Source: Ligustrum vulgare (lineage: Eukaryota > Streptophyta > Magnoliopsida > Lamiales > Oleaceae). Taken from it: DNA of 64,000 nucleotides. Location of the stretch: positions 26,530,852 to 26,594,851 of the forward strand of contig OY743171.1 in assembly GCA_963555705.1 (NCBI GenBank), written 5' to 3'. A program made the position numbers and the translations under genes. Shown piece by piece: positions 47,111 to 58,891 of the stretch (its first letter is position 1; each line of letters begins with the position of its first letter). A model generated the notes under the pieces. It was not told the DNA's origin. It did not search any database and was given only the letters and a program-made list of their open reading frames with translations.

Positions 47111-48650
47111 ATCTTACCTCTTTCAAAGAATTTCGTCCTTGAAATTTTGTTGTTTAGGCTTGAAATAGATGAGGAAATTGTGCATGTATCTGGTCCTCAC
47201 TCTCCCATGTAGCCTCATCTATGTCATGATTTTTTCAAAGGACCTTAACTAATGAAATCATCCTGTCTTACTGAATGTGATCCCTTCTGTCTAAGATTTC
47301 CACTAGTTCCTCTTCATAAGTCAAGTTCTCTTTCAATTGAATTGGCTGAAACTCTAGGATATGAGAAGGATCCGCAATGTACTTGCAAAGCATCGAAATG
47401 TGTAATACATCATGAATCCTAGATAACTCAGCTGGCAAGGCTAAACGAAAAGCCACTAGACCAATTCGTTCAACAATCTCATAAGGTCCAATAAATCTCG
47501 TAAAGGGCTTGAAATGGAGCCATCTTTATGCTCGACTGATAACTGTTATTATAGGAAAACTCCATTAAACGTAAATGAGCATCCCAACTTCCTTTGAATT
47601 CCAGAACACAAGCTCGCAACATATCCTCTAAAGTTTGTATAGTTCTCTCCGATTGACCATCTATCTATGGTTGAAAAGCTGTACTGAAATGAAGCTTAGT
47701 ACCCAAAGCACTCTTTAAACTAGGCCAAAATCTAAAATTAAATCTAGGATCCCTATCAGACACAATAGATACTGGAGTCCCGTACAAAATGACTATCTCA
47801 TCCACATATAACTTTGCCAAATTATTTAAGGAAAATGTAGATTTGATTGGAAAAAACCTTGCAGTCTTGGTCAAATGGTCAACAATCACCCAAACACCAT
47901 CATGACCACTCCGAGTGCAAGAAAGACCAAATAAAAAGTCCATAGTAATATATTCCCATTTCCACTCTGGAATAGGCAACGCTATAGAGGCCTAATTATC
48001 TTCTGACGAACTGGCTTTATTCACTGACAGGCAAGGCACTTAGATACAAAATCTGCTCTCTCTCTCTTTTCATAACAAGGCACCAATAATGCTCTTTCAA
48101 AATATGATACATCTTGGTACTTCCTAGGTGCATAGCACAGGCTGAACTGTGTGCCTCTTCTAAAATCTCCTACTTCAATTTTGGTATATCAGGAAGACAC
48201 AACCTGCTCCCCATAACCAATACACCATCTCGAATTTCATAGTCTGATTGTAAACCAACATCGAGTTCCCCCTTCAAAATCCTCAATGTCAAATCTCTAG
48301 ATTGGGCTTCTCTAATCTTGTTAATTAAGGCAGGCCATACCTAAAAATGAGCTAGTAGTGTTCCTATAGTAGTTGCTGACAACTAAGCGCGCAAGTTCTT
48401 AAAATCTCAAATCAAAGAAGCATATACTGCACTGAGTTGAGACGAAGAACTACTAGTCTCTCAGCTAAGAGCATTTGCCACAACATTAGCATTCCTTGGA
48501 TGATAATCGATTTTACATTCATAATCTTTAATCAACTCTAGCCATCTCCTTTTCCTCAGATTCAATTCTTTCTGATAAAAAATATACTTCAAGCTTTTGT
48601 GATTTGTGAATATCTGACATTTTTCACCATACAAATAATGCCTTCAGATC
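47111..48650 (-). pseudogene. RNase H and integrase remnants of the deleted chromovirus
   Basis: The order on the minus strand is RNase H end (near 48480-48640, [13 protein letters not shown] and HP..ANVVA), integrase core (47665-47979: [19 protein letters not shown]), then the C-terminal part (47268-47456: LPAELSRIHDVLHISML). Several stops separate the pieces. RNase H breaks off at about 48640, where LTR sequence begins. Confidence 0.8.
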
Positions 48651-50449
48651 TATTATCTGAGTAACTAAAGTAATATTGAAAATCACACCAAAATGTACCC
48701 AATGAATAGCCTCATTCAAGTACAGAGTAATCTCATGTTCAAGACAAAGCCATTCAAATTTGATATCTGATGAACTGAGTCTGATGAACTGATAATTTGG
48801 TTATACGCACGCCGAGCTGCCCCAAAGGCTAAGCACGGGTACACGACCTAAAGCCTATATGTGTACAGGGTAGGTCTCAAAGACCTTTGATAATCTGGTC
48901 ATATATTGTGGAAACGAATTCACAGGAGTGTAGAGTTGGTAAAATAGCATATCTAGTCATACTGTGAAAACGGATTCACATTAGTGCAGAGTGGGTAAAA
49001 TAACATATCTGGTCATACACTGTGGAAACGAATTCACATCATTGCTGAGCGGGTAGAATATCCATATATGTTCATACAGTAAGGAAAATGATTCACATCA
49101 GTGCAAAGTGGGGTAAGTCACCTGGGTACTTTCTGGTGGTTTTAAAATAACTTTACATACATTGAAATATCTACTACTTAAGGTAATATTTACCAAAACA
49201 TGATTTAACTTAACTAAATTTTATTAAAGATGTCTATTTATGAATATCTACTTTACTATAAAAATCATGTTGTACAACTCAACCAGCTGAAATAAGTAAC
49301 TTTGCAACTTATATAACTTACTATAAGAGCTGCAAACAATTAGTTCATATAAAACTTGGAACTGCAATAAATAATTAAAATACTTATTTTCTAAAAAATA
49401 AAGTTTTGTACTCACAGAATTAGGAATGGTAGCTAGGTAGCTTGGTTGGCTGGTAAGCTTTTCCTATTTCAATGTTGCCTTTTGAAATATAGATGAGAGT
49501 TTGGATAAACATTAATCATAAGAAATCTTATTAACTTATTTCAAGAAGCTCTACAATTAAATAAATATCAAATTTCTTAACACCCAAATGTATCCACAAG
49601 GAAAGATCTCTCAAGTTTTCCATATCTATAAACCATTGAAGTTAATCGATAACTTAACTCCAGCCAATTTCTTTTATTCTATTAAAATACTACGACTTCC
49701 TTCCAATATCACTCTAAAGAATTTTTTAGGGGTCAATCCACTTTCCATTACCTTATGATTAAAGAAGGTATACATGTACCTAAAATCCCCCTTCTCCAAT
49801 AGCTTAAAAAAACTAACCAAAGGCTTAACATAATCACATTGTGAACAAAACATACCATAAACTTCATCATGTCCAACATTTACAAGCTCAGATATCCTTA
49901 AAAGAACTTAGCCTTATTAAAATCATGAATCTAAGTCACAAGTTGAAAACCCTAGAATTCCAACCAATTCTTTCATCACCAAACTCTATTAACTAGCTCA
50001 ATATACTAAAATCAACACTTCACCCATCATAAATTCCATTTCTAAGTCAATAAGCAAAAACCCTAATTTCAAATAAATCTTCACATTGGAAATTTCTTGC
50101 TTACCTCTTAGGAACAAGAAGAATGGAATTCAAACTTGGAAAAAGGCCCACATTTTCTTCCTATTTTCCTTCCATTCCTTCCTTTCTTCCCTTTTTCCCC
50201 CTCTTTTCTCCTGCCTGCGTCGGGTCTACCAAGGAATGGGAGGGATTGGGTTTTCTTCAATTGGGAATTATTAATAAGCAGTGGAGAATTTGCAAGTAAG
50301 TCCTCCTTAATTTTCTAATTAAAATCAATTGAGTCTTAACTATAAGAAGTGATAAAATGTCCCACTAAAATTTTCAAATATTCAAATTTGTCCAAACTTG
50401 ACTTTGACTAAGAAAATAAATTTTGACTAATTAATAGTGGGTTGTGACA
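48651..50449 (-). repeat. Truncated 5' LTR of the deleted chromovirus
   Basis: Aligns with 45330-47110 to the end at 50449. The low-coordinate part of the LTR (U5 side) and all of gag to RT are missing. The join lies within TCAGATCTATTATCTGA, similar to the LTR word GAAGTCTATTATCTGA. Confidence 0.8.
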
Positions 50450-51191
50450 CCTACGGTGCAACATCGAGAGGAGGTCGATCATCAGAGAGAGAGAGATGGA
50501 GAGAAATGAGGAGATATGTTTATTTTTTCTTTTATTTTTTAAATTTTAATCTTTAAGCCCTAAGTTTGAAAGTATATTTATTTCAGTCCATGCAACTTTA
50601 AAAAGGTTTTAATTTCGATCCCAAAGCTTATGTACTTAATAGATCAGTCCCAGGAGTCCTTAACTCCTACAATTAGCCTCACTATTTTCAAAAAAAGTCT
50701 GTTTCTGCCCCTAAACTATAATGTATGAGATGAGACTACCCACACCCTATGATTTTTTAAAAACCCTATTATATGATGATGATGTCACTGTATGATTGCA
50801 TAAGTATATTTTAATTATTCTGTAAATTAATTATTGGCGATGAGTCTATTAAGTATTTCTTTGAAATACTTATTCCATTATTTTAACAATTTTTGCAGAT
50901 TTTGAAGTTGGTGGTAAATGAAGGGCAGCAATGACAAATTAATAATGATGTTATTTCAAGTTTTATGAATATTGTCAATTTAATTATTTATTGTTACTTT
51001 CCTTTGAAAAATTGAGATTTAAAGTTTTATGAATGTTCTAGAATTCATATGATTTAGTTTCCGCTGTAGTTTTCAAATAATAAATGTGATGTTTACAAAT
51101 CTAGTTATTTTCAATAAAAAGAATCTTGTTAAAAAGTTAGTTTTAAAGGACGAAGTGGCTTCCCCGATTTTACCGAACTTGAGGCGTTACA

Positions 51192-52259
51192 CTAACAAAT
51201 TAAATACATTACACCTCCGTTTGATGGAGATTAAAATTAGATTTTAAACAAATTTTGATAAAAGTTAATTAAATATGCGGTAGAAAAGTTACGTGTCACA
51301 TGGAATATGTGGTTGAAATTGATTGTTAACTTTGACTTAGATTAACATCTAAATTTTAATTTGTACCAAGCAGTAGCGTATGTTATTGTTAGTACACTCA
51401 GAAAAAACGCAACATTCTTCTACATTCATAGCTCAAGCCTCTGTTTAGAAAAAGTTCTATGTTTATAAACAAATAACTCGCTATTTTCTAGATAAAATAT
51501 GTTGTTGAAAAGTAGTTTGAAAAATGTGTGATTAAAAAGTTATTTGAGAAAGTGTATTGTTTAATAAGCAAGTTACCAAACAGAGGCTAAAGATCTTATT
51601 GCTCAAATATATGGATCCCAACAAGTAAATTTAACCAATGCTCATCAAAATTTACTTGAAATTTCTACTTGGTTACTGATTTATATAATATAATCCACTG
51701 CTCACCCATATTTCCATAACCTTACTTTTTCATCACCATTTTAATTTTCATCAAGCTTAAGAAATGGAATCTGCCACGTGGACGATGGAAATCTCATTAA
51801 CAAATTGAAATATTGAATTCATCCACAAAGGTTCTTCATCAGTTTTCAGCTTTTGTTGATTTTTGTTTTTTTTTTTTTTTATTGTCAAAATTGTACACGA
51901 GCTTTCCATCAAGATAAACCTTGAAATAGAATGCAATATCACTATGGAATGTAATGCAACTGTGGAAGGAGAAACAATCCTACTTATAGATGAGGAAGCA
52001 CAGTAAAATGTTAGGTTTATTGTTTTTTCATCGTATTTTCAGTGTTATTTCATGGCAACAAATTTCTTCAGTTGTATCTTGGTCTATTTACATCTTTTTT
52101 ATTTTTTTCTCTAGATTTATCTATGGAGGCCATTGAATTTTCATTTTTAGTTGTATCCTCATTTACTGATTTTGCATTTCTTTCCTTATTTGAGGCTTTT
52201 TTTTTCATCAAAATCACAATTTTATGTCCTTTTCAACGCAGAACTGATCTTTGTCGAAG
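51192..52259. other. AT-rich intergenic sequence with one MITE
   Basis: No gene or domain is seen apart from the MITE at 51437-51587. A poly(T) run is near 51870 and another near 52200. Confidence 0.5.
51437..51587. mobile_element. Short MITE
   Basis: 151 bp with inverted ends GCCTCTGTTT...AAACAGAGGC (10 of 10 bases). The flanks are CAA and TAA. Same type as 18738-18901; another copy of the end is at 40877. Confidence 0.7.
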
Positions 52260-53128
52260 AGTAATTGGTACCTATCAAATGCCAATTGAATTATTTAGAG
52301 AATGAGATTAGGATGATGATTTTATGGTGGGATTTAATGCAAACCCAATACTTTGAATTCGAGGCCGCAAGTTTATAGGAGTTCGATTTAGATGATCGTT
52401 ATTGTCCTAGTGAGGAAGAATTGCATATTGATAATTCTTCTTTTGACAAACAAAATTACCACTTTCCCGTTTATGATGCTAAAAAGAAAAGTACAATCCA
52501 CAATTAGAAGTTGAGAAGGAGTTCAGAAATATTGAGGAGTTTAAACAAGCTGTTAGGAATCATGGGGTTGTAAATATCACAACTATAAATTTAGGTCAAT
52601 TGACGATGAGAGAGAATAGAACATATGCAAAAAGAAAATTGCAAATTCAGTGTTTGGACGTCTTTGAATAAGAAGTTGGGTTGCATACAAATAAAGTCTA
52701 AGAATTCAGAGCACACATGCATGAGGGACAGAACAAATGGGCATTGTACTGCTAGGTATATAGATGAGGGATATTTGGAGGCTTTCAAAGTTGATCCTGA
52801 TTGGAAGACTAGATTGATTAGGAAGATTTTGAAGGATGATTTGAAGTTGACAATTACCAATTTTATTATCTGGTGGGCTAAAAGATATGCTAGGATATTA
52901 ATAAGGGGTTCAGATGAGCGACAATTTAGCTTTCTTAGGTCTTTTGCCACTGAAATTTTGAGAACCAATCCCGATTCTACGTGTATAATTGCCATGCATG
53001 CAAAAATGTTTCAAGGAATATATGTTTTTTTAGAAGCTTGCATGAGAGGTTTCATGGGAGGTTGTAGGCAGCTTTTAGGATTAGAAATTTTCTCAATTTG
53101 TCAATTAAAGTGTCGATTTAAAGGCTAA
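52260..53128 (+). pseudogene. MULE transposase, N-terminal half
   Basis: After a degraded acidic stretch, the frame 52625-53128 reads CKFSVWTSLNKKLGCIQIKS, then SEHTCMRDRTNGHCTARYID, the DNA-binding N-domain of plant MuDR-type transposases. It continues through FLRSFATEILRTNPDSTC and FLEACMRGFMGGCRQLLGL, the start of the MULE catalytic domain. The last matching residues (CQLKCRFKG) correspond to the conserved C-x-L-K-x-x-x-G-G, and then LTR sequence begins. The rest resumes at 56714. Confidence 0.8.
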
Positions 53129-53366
53129 AATAAGTGTACAAAAGCACACTGACAAGATTGAAGAGAATTGAGTGTAAAAGAAGAACAATTTGATGTTCGG
53201 GTTCAAATTGAAAGAAATCAAAAGTGTGGGGACTCAATTGCAATATTTCAGAAAGATGAAGGACTATAAGTGCAAATATTTCAAGGATATTTTTGTAATA
53301 AAATTCAAAATGTCGAGACTAAGATTGAAGAAGTCCAAAAGATGTGGGACTTAATTTGAAATTGTT

Positions 53367-53386
53367 AAAAAAAAAAAAAAAAAAAA

Positions 53387-53446
<60 letters not shown>
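53367..53446. repeat. Poly(A) followed by (AAT)n microsatellite
   Basis: About 22 A followed by roughly 19 AAT units, ending before GCCTTTGG. Confidence 0.95.
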
Positions 53447-53447
<1 letters not shown>

Positions 53448-54388
53448 CCTTTGGTCAATTATGCTGGGCACTTCAGCGAGCGCCCAACAACATCAACAGT
53501 CTACAAAATTGTTGCCCATGCGATCACGTGGACCATTTCTGGCTTAAATCCATTTTTTTTTTATTTTTTTTGCATTAATGCTTGTTTGGCTAGGCTTTTT
53601 CGTATTTCTGGCTCCAAAAATTTGGGTATTTAAGCACCCACTTCTCCATTTCACAAGACAACTAGGGTTAGCTTTTCATTGTGCCTCTTTTATTTTTCTT
53701 GTAATTTTCTCTACAGTTTCTCTTTTAATACACCTTTAAAGTTCTTGACTTTTTACAAGTTTTTCTTCTTTTTATACATCTTTGTGATTGTTAAGAATTT
53801 TTCATTATTGTTATTTCAAGCTTTCATCTTTATTTACATAATATTTATTGCACATCTTAAAGTATTATGTTAAGTTGTTGAAGAATTTGAATGTGGAAGG
53901 AGAAAGTTAACCCAAAGTGAAAGAAATATGGGAGCATTCAATTCAAAAATCAACTTGAAAGGGAGTTCTCTTTATTATCTTGTTTGTAATATTTTATTTA
54001 ACTTTTTATTGAAATGATTATGCTAGTCATTAAGTGTTCCTATTTTATTATGGGCTTGTATTTTGTTGGGATGATTGGTATTACTTAAATTCACTTAGTT
54101 ATTTTAAGTTTGTTTATTTATTTTGAGTATTTGAATTTATGATTATTGTCTTTAATATTGTTTACATTGTTTATGAATTATTGTCTTGTATTTATTTATC
54201 TTAAGCAGTTAATTTTATTTACACAATGCAAATTAATTAAGTGTTGTTTAAGTAAAATCATGAATCCCAACTTTTTAATATTTCATTTTCCTTATTGTTG
54301 TTTGAATTTAAAGTTAGTTTGTTTACATTTTGCATTCACAAAACAATCCAAAGATCTATTGTGTGATTTCGTGATTAAAATTAAATTA

Positions 54389-56593
54389 ATGTTAAGTGCA
54401 TTTTTATACACTTTTTATACCTTTAAATTAGCATATTTTGGAATATCTTGAGCAAATATCTACTAATTTGTTGTGTTTAAATAGGTTAATATCAAAGTTT
54501 GAGGCCAAAAACCACAAAAATGAGTAAAGATTCTGTTGAAATTCCAAGTTCGGGGACCATTTTGTCACTTTCGGGAAGTTTTGGACAAGCTGTACAATTA
54601 ACCAAGGGACCAGATTGAAAGATTTCAAAAGTTGAAGAACCAAAAGTGCAATTTTAGAAAGAAAAGGACAGGAGAGCATGGCTGGGAACGTGCTTTACTG
54701 CTGGAAGGATGGGAGATCTGAAAAAAGAATAGACAAGGAGAGTGGGGAGCAGATGGAAAAGCAGGAAACAAGGCTGGAAGAAGAGAAAACAGGCTGGAAA
54801 GGTGGAAGTGAGCTGAACGAGGTGCAAGCTGGAGATTCAGAGATATACATATTTATACACACAAACCAGAGCAAAGGAAGGGGGGAGATCAGTGGATACT
54901 TACTGCTGGTGACAGCAGCAGTGAAGAACCAGGAAGAAGAACCGGGATGGTGACAGCATCCTGAATTTTATTTTCACTTGCTGATTCAATTAGATAGGAA
55001 TTTACACACTTACAGTCGCTACAAGGGAGAAAGGGAGGAACCGGGTGAAGTCAATAGCTGGTGACAGCAGCTATTCTCACTGATTCTGCTGTTTTCCAGT
55101 GCTGGTTTGTATTTTGAGTAGATAGATAGGACATTTCATTTTTGCCATTGACAGCAGCCAATTGCTGGTTCTATTGATTAAAGGAGAGGTGAAGCTGGGT
55201 TCACTGAAGTTGCTGGTTAATTGCTTAGAGGAGAAAGTGGAAACCGTGTGTAAGCTGGTGACAGCAGCTTGCTGGTTAACAGAAGAGGAGGAAAAACGGG
55301 GAGGGGAGGAAGACTGGTGGATGCTTACTGCTGGTGACAGCAGCAGTGAAGAACCTGGAAGGAGACCGGACGGGGTTGGTTGCAGCTGGTGACAGCAGCT
55401 GCTCTTGCTGCTAGCCTGCGAGGTAGACTAAAAAACCAGGAGGTGAGGCTGGTGACAGCAGCCTAATACTGCTGGTAGCTGGTTAACAGAAGATAGAGGT
55501 GAAACCGGGAGGGATTTGCTGGTGACAGCAGCAAAGACTACTGGTTGGTTTGCTTAGCTGCTGGAATTAACTGATTGGAGAGGAAAACCAGAGGAGACGG
55601 GAGTGATAGCAGAGTGACAGGCTGCTTGTTACTGCTGGAGCTGGTGCTGATTTTATGCTGAAGACAGCTGCTGCCATTATTCAAGGGACGCTGCTGCTGC
55701 AACCAGCTGACTGCTGCTGGAACGCTGCAGGCTAACGGGTTGCAGGCTACATTGCTGGTTGCCTGTGCTGGATTGCTGCCTGTGAATGCTTCTGGACTGC
55801 TACTGCCTTGCTGAAATCTTGCTGGTGACTGAAAATGCTAGGGAATGCTGGTTCTGCTGCCAACAGAAACATTGCTGGGATTGCTGGGGGTTGTCTGTGA
55901 ACTGATTATTGAAGCTGCAATGGAGATGGTTGCGGCTAGACACAATGCTGGTTGCTGGAATTGGAGAGGCTGAGCATGGTTGCAGGATAAAGGAGGTTGC
56001 GGTTGGACGCATTCGATCGGCGATGCTAATTTTGTAATCACGTTAAAAATCCGGGTTTTAATTTTAATGCTTATTGTTCTTTTTATTTTTCAATACATGT
56101 TTAGCTAAATTTTACACGTTGGGATGACTGATGTAGTTTAAATTGCACTTAGTTAATTTAAAGTTATTTACGTAATTTGCGCTATTTAATTTCATGCATT
56201 TTAATTATTACCGTTTAATTTCAAGCACTTTAATTTACGTCATTTAATTTTGCGCATTTAAATTTAATGTCATGCATTTATTTTGAGTAGTTAGTTTTAT
56301 TTACAAAACTTGAAAATTAATTAAGTGTCGTTTAAATGAAATCATGAATCCTAACTATTTTAACTGATCATTTCCCGCATTATCGCTAGATTTTAGAATT
56401 TACTCGTTTTAAATTTCGCATTCAAAAACCAAAATCCAAAACTTCATTTTGTGACTTCATTGTTAGAATTAAATTAACTAGCATATGTAATTGAAGTATA
56501 CATTCCTCGTGGGATCGACAACCCGGACTCAAAAAGTCCACTTTATTACTTGAACGCGACCCGTGCGCTTGCGGTACACGATTTCTGCGAACA
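54389..56593 (+). mobile_element. Inner solo LTR with a hairpin-rich centre
   Basis: 2205 bp, TGTTAAGTGC...TTTCTGCGAACA, flanked by ATTAA on both sides (54384-54388, 56594-56598). It belongs to the same family as the LTR it sits in. The centre (54680-55990) is GC-richer than its surroundings, full of GCTG/CAGC words, and contains the hairpin row at 54902-55535. Confidence 0.85.
54902..55535 (+). repeat. Row of eight hairpins: constant GTGACAG core, varying complementary arms
   Basis: Each unit is an inverted repeat around GTGACAG. Arms by unit start: 54902 ACTGCTG/CAGCAGT; 54945 GGATG/CATCC; 55053 AATAGCTG/CAGCTATT; 55252 AAGCTG/CAGCTT; 55327 ACTGCTG/CAGCAGT; 55382 GCAGCTG/CAGCTGC; 55446 AGGCTG/CAGCCT; 55515 TTTGCTG/CAGCAAA. 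All eight pair perfectly over 5-8 bp while the arm sequence varies. A weaker unit is at 55608-55626. Context words ACCGGGA/GAACCGGG and GCTGGTTAACAGAAGA recur between units, so larger repeats also exist. Confidence 0.9.
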
Positions 56594-56713
56594 ATTAACT
56601 AGAGTGTGTAATTGAGTATAGATTTCTTGTGGGATCGACAATCCAAACTCAAAAAATTCACTTTATTACTTGAACACGACCCGTACACTTGCGACACACA
56701 ATTTTAGCGAACA

Positions 56714-57820
56714 ACTGTATTTATCCAATAGTATATGCTAAAGTGGAGAGAGAAAATGCTACTACTTAGAGGTGGTTTATAAGACATTTGGGTGAAGATT
56801 TAAAGATTGTGAATATCAATGAGTAGACTTTTATTACTGATAGGCAAAAAAAGTTTTCAGAATGTGTTAGAGGATTTATATCCATTTGCTAAACATTGCT
56901 TTTGTGTCAGACACATGTACACAAATTTTTTTAGGCCCGATTTTAAGTGTTTGGCCTTGAAGGATTATTTATGAAGGGCTACAAATCCAACAATCATGTC
57001 TGATTGGAAGCATTGGATGGATGAGATTGAGAATGTGAGAAAGGGTGCACATGGTTGTTTAATGAAGAGACATCTTAGTGAGTGGAGTAAAGCTTACTTT
57101 TTGACAAAGGTGTAGAGTGATATAGTTCTGAATAATCTTTGTAAAGTATTCAACAATGTGGTGGTGGAGGATAGGGAGAAGTCCATACTGACTATATTGA
57201 TTAATATATATATATATATAAGTTTTATAAAGATGATACAATTAAGGAGGGATAAGATGAAAAACGTCAGTACCCTAAAATACAACAAAATCTAATGAAG
57301 AGCAGTGAAATGTCCGAGGGATTTGAGGTGGAATGGTCAAGGGGCACAATCGTAAGGTGTTTGAGTTGAGAGTATGTTATCAATCTTCCAAATAGGACAT
57401 GCGTGTAGGAATGGGATTTGATAGGATTCCTTGTGCTTATGCAATTGCTACTACTTTGGACAGAGATGGTGAGCCTTGGAAGTATGTTCATGTTTGCTAT
57501 AGAGTTGATACCTATCTCAGTTACTATGGGAATATTATTAATCCTATAAATGGGCCAATGTTATGTCCTCAAGTTGATGACCCTCATTAAACCATCAAAC
57601 TAGTTTTTCCCAAAAGAAGGAGAAAACAGAAGAAGAGAATAGAACAAGAAGAAGAAGATGTCGTCACCCGATTGGGCTCTAAGGCAAAACTGAAGAAACA
57701 AGGAACTGTGCATATGACTTGTAGTATCTATAGAGAAACGAGTCACAACAAGCAATACCAACAGTGGCTTAATTCACCACATGAGCCTATATTTGAAGAA
57801 AATTCGAGATAGATGTTTGA
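56714..57820 (+). pseudogene. MULE transposase, C-terminal half with SWIM-like motif
   Basis: Resumes with IYPIVYAKVERENATTW, then WRWFIRHLGEDLK and the FITDRQKK region. Next come PFAKHCFCVRHMYTNF and LALKDYL of the MULE catalytic domain. A SWIM-type zinc finger remnant is near 57400-57560 (DRIPCAYAIATTLDRDGEPW, then YYGNIINPINGP). A basic tail (PKRRRKQKKR) and a knuckle-like TCSIYRETSHNKQY end it. Stops and frame shifts occur at about 56820, 56970, 57110 and 57400. Confidence 0.78.
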
Positions 57821-58891
57821 CCACGGCCTACAGGTAACCTAACATGTGTTTCAGGGTTTAAAATAATACCGTCTTCTGTCTAATATCAATCAGAAGTGAC
57901 TTTTGTTTGCTTGTTTGTTTTTCCATGTTGCGTAGGTAAATCTAGTGGCTAAGAGATCAAACATGAGTTCCAGAAATGAAATTCATCCACCAACGCCTCC
58001 ACCATCATCCGAGTACCAGTACATGCCAACACCTGGATGGGGTTTAAGAAATGCTGAGAAAGGCATGTCAACAGAAGATATCCCACTCCAAAGTGTGTGA
58101 GAAAGGCATGTCAATAGAAGATATCCCACTCCAAAGTGTGGTGGAAGGTTTACAACAGATTGAGCTTTAAGAAAATACACAGAGGGAAGCGAGAGCAAAT
58201 AACAGAAGAGTGGTTACGGGGTTCGGTACCATTTGTACATCCAAGTAGAGGGATACATGGAGCAACTCAGTAGAACAACAACATACAGTTTTTTGTACTT
58301 CATATTTATGCCATATTTTGGAACAAAATAATTGGGTTTGTATTCAGCTCTTTTTGAGGAATGAGTTGTAGCTTTTTTTGTAAAAAGTTTTGCCATTTCG
58401 ACAAATGCTAACTGGAGTTGTAATCAGCTACTTAAATTACATGATATCATGTTAATATGATCTTTTATTAAAAGTCGTGCCATGTTTTTGGTGTTTTATT
58501 AAAGTTATACCATATATTGTGGAATGAACAAGCTGTTTTGATGTTTTATTAATCACCTAGTATGAACTTGCTGCATCAGATTATAGTTAACTGTTGAATA
58601 ATCTGATGCATCAGTCTAAATGATGCATTCTTTGCAAACTGATGCAATCTTCTTCATAATAAGGGAAAAAAAATCTTAGGCATCAGTTTAATAATGCATT
58701 CATCAGCAAATTGATGTATTGATATTGCAATTCAAAACAAAACAAAACTCTACCAATAACCAAAAGTAAACAACAACAACAACAACAACTTTGATCAACA
58801 ATCAACAAGCAATTGTACCAGAGATTTAAGAAAAGAAATTCCATTCACATTGATCAAAGTCTTCAAACCACAGAAAATACAAGAAAACTAA
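57821..58891. other. Intergenic, with a 43-bp tandem duplication
   Basis: 58056-58098 and 58099-58141 are tandem copies of a GAGAAAGGCATGTCAA(C/T)AGA unit, probably from the non-coding MULE end. Near 58560-58730 the word TGATGCA recurs in both orientations. No gene is seen. Confidence 0.6.

Larger units (their letters stand above)
44404..50449 (-). mobile_element. Partly deleted chromovirus inside the solo LTR
   Basis: Outer ends are TGTCACAACC (44404) and GGTTGTGACA (50449). The left LTR is complete (44404-47110). The interior keeps only the 3' half of pol (47111-48650), and the right LTR is missing its first 900 bp or so. The flanks CTGAC and CCTAC are a poor match. Gag, protease and RT have been deleted. 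Confidence 0.8.
43180..51191 (-). mobile_element. Solo LTR split by a nested chromovirus
   Basis: Two arms, 43180-44403 and 50450-51191, start TGTAGCGACCGAG and end GAGGCGTTACA, as in chromovirus-type LTRs. Joined they give about 1966 bp. Flanks CTAGT and CTAAC share only three bases, so the target duplication is weak. Orientation is inferred from the TGTAACGCC start on the minus strand. The 3' part of the left arm has CA-rich text but no gene. Confidence 0.55.
53129..56713 (+). mobile_element. LTR remnant inserted in the MULE, itself carrying a solo LTR
   Basis: The outer parts are 53129-54388 and 56599-56713. The 3' end reads TTGTGGGATCGACAATCC...TTTTAGCGAACA and is a relative of the inner LTR's end (CTCGTGGGATCGACAACC...TTTCTGCGAACA). 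The 5' end has no clear TG start or target duplication and some MULE codons are missing here, so it has been deleted. It contains a poly(A) run and an (AAT)n microsatellite. Confidence 0.65.

Noticed and set aside
52042..52305. Phe/Leu-rich 87-codon frame as a membrane protein
   Set aside because: T-rich DNA yields F and L in any such frame; no other support.
52591..52995. Minus-strand frame of 134 codons
   Set aside because: It is the antisense of the MULE transposase N-domain.
58560..58730. TGATGCA words as a regulatory array
   Set aside because: Spacing and orientation are irregular and the words are short; chance or decayed repeat is more likely.
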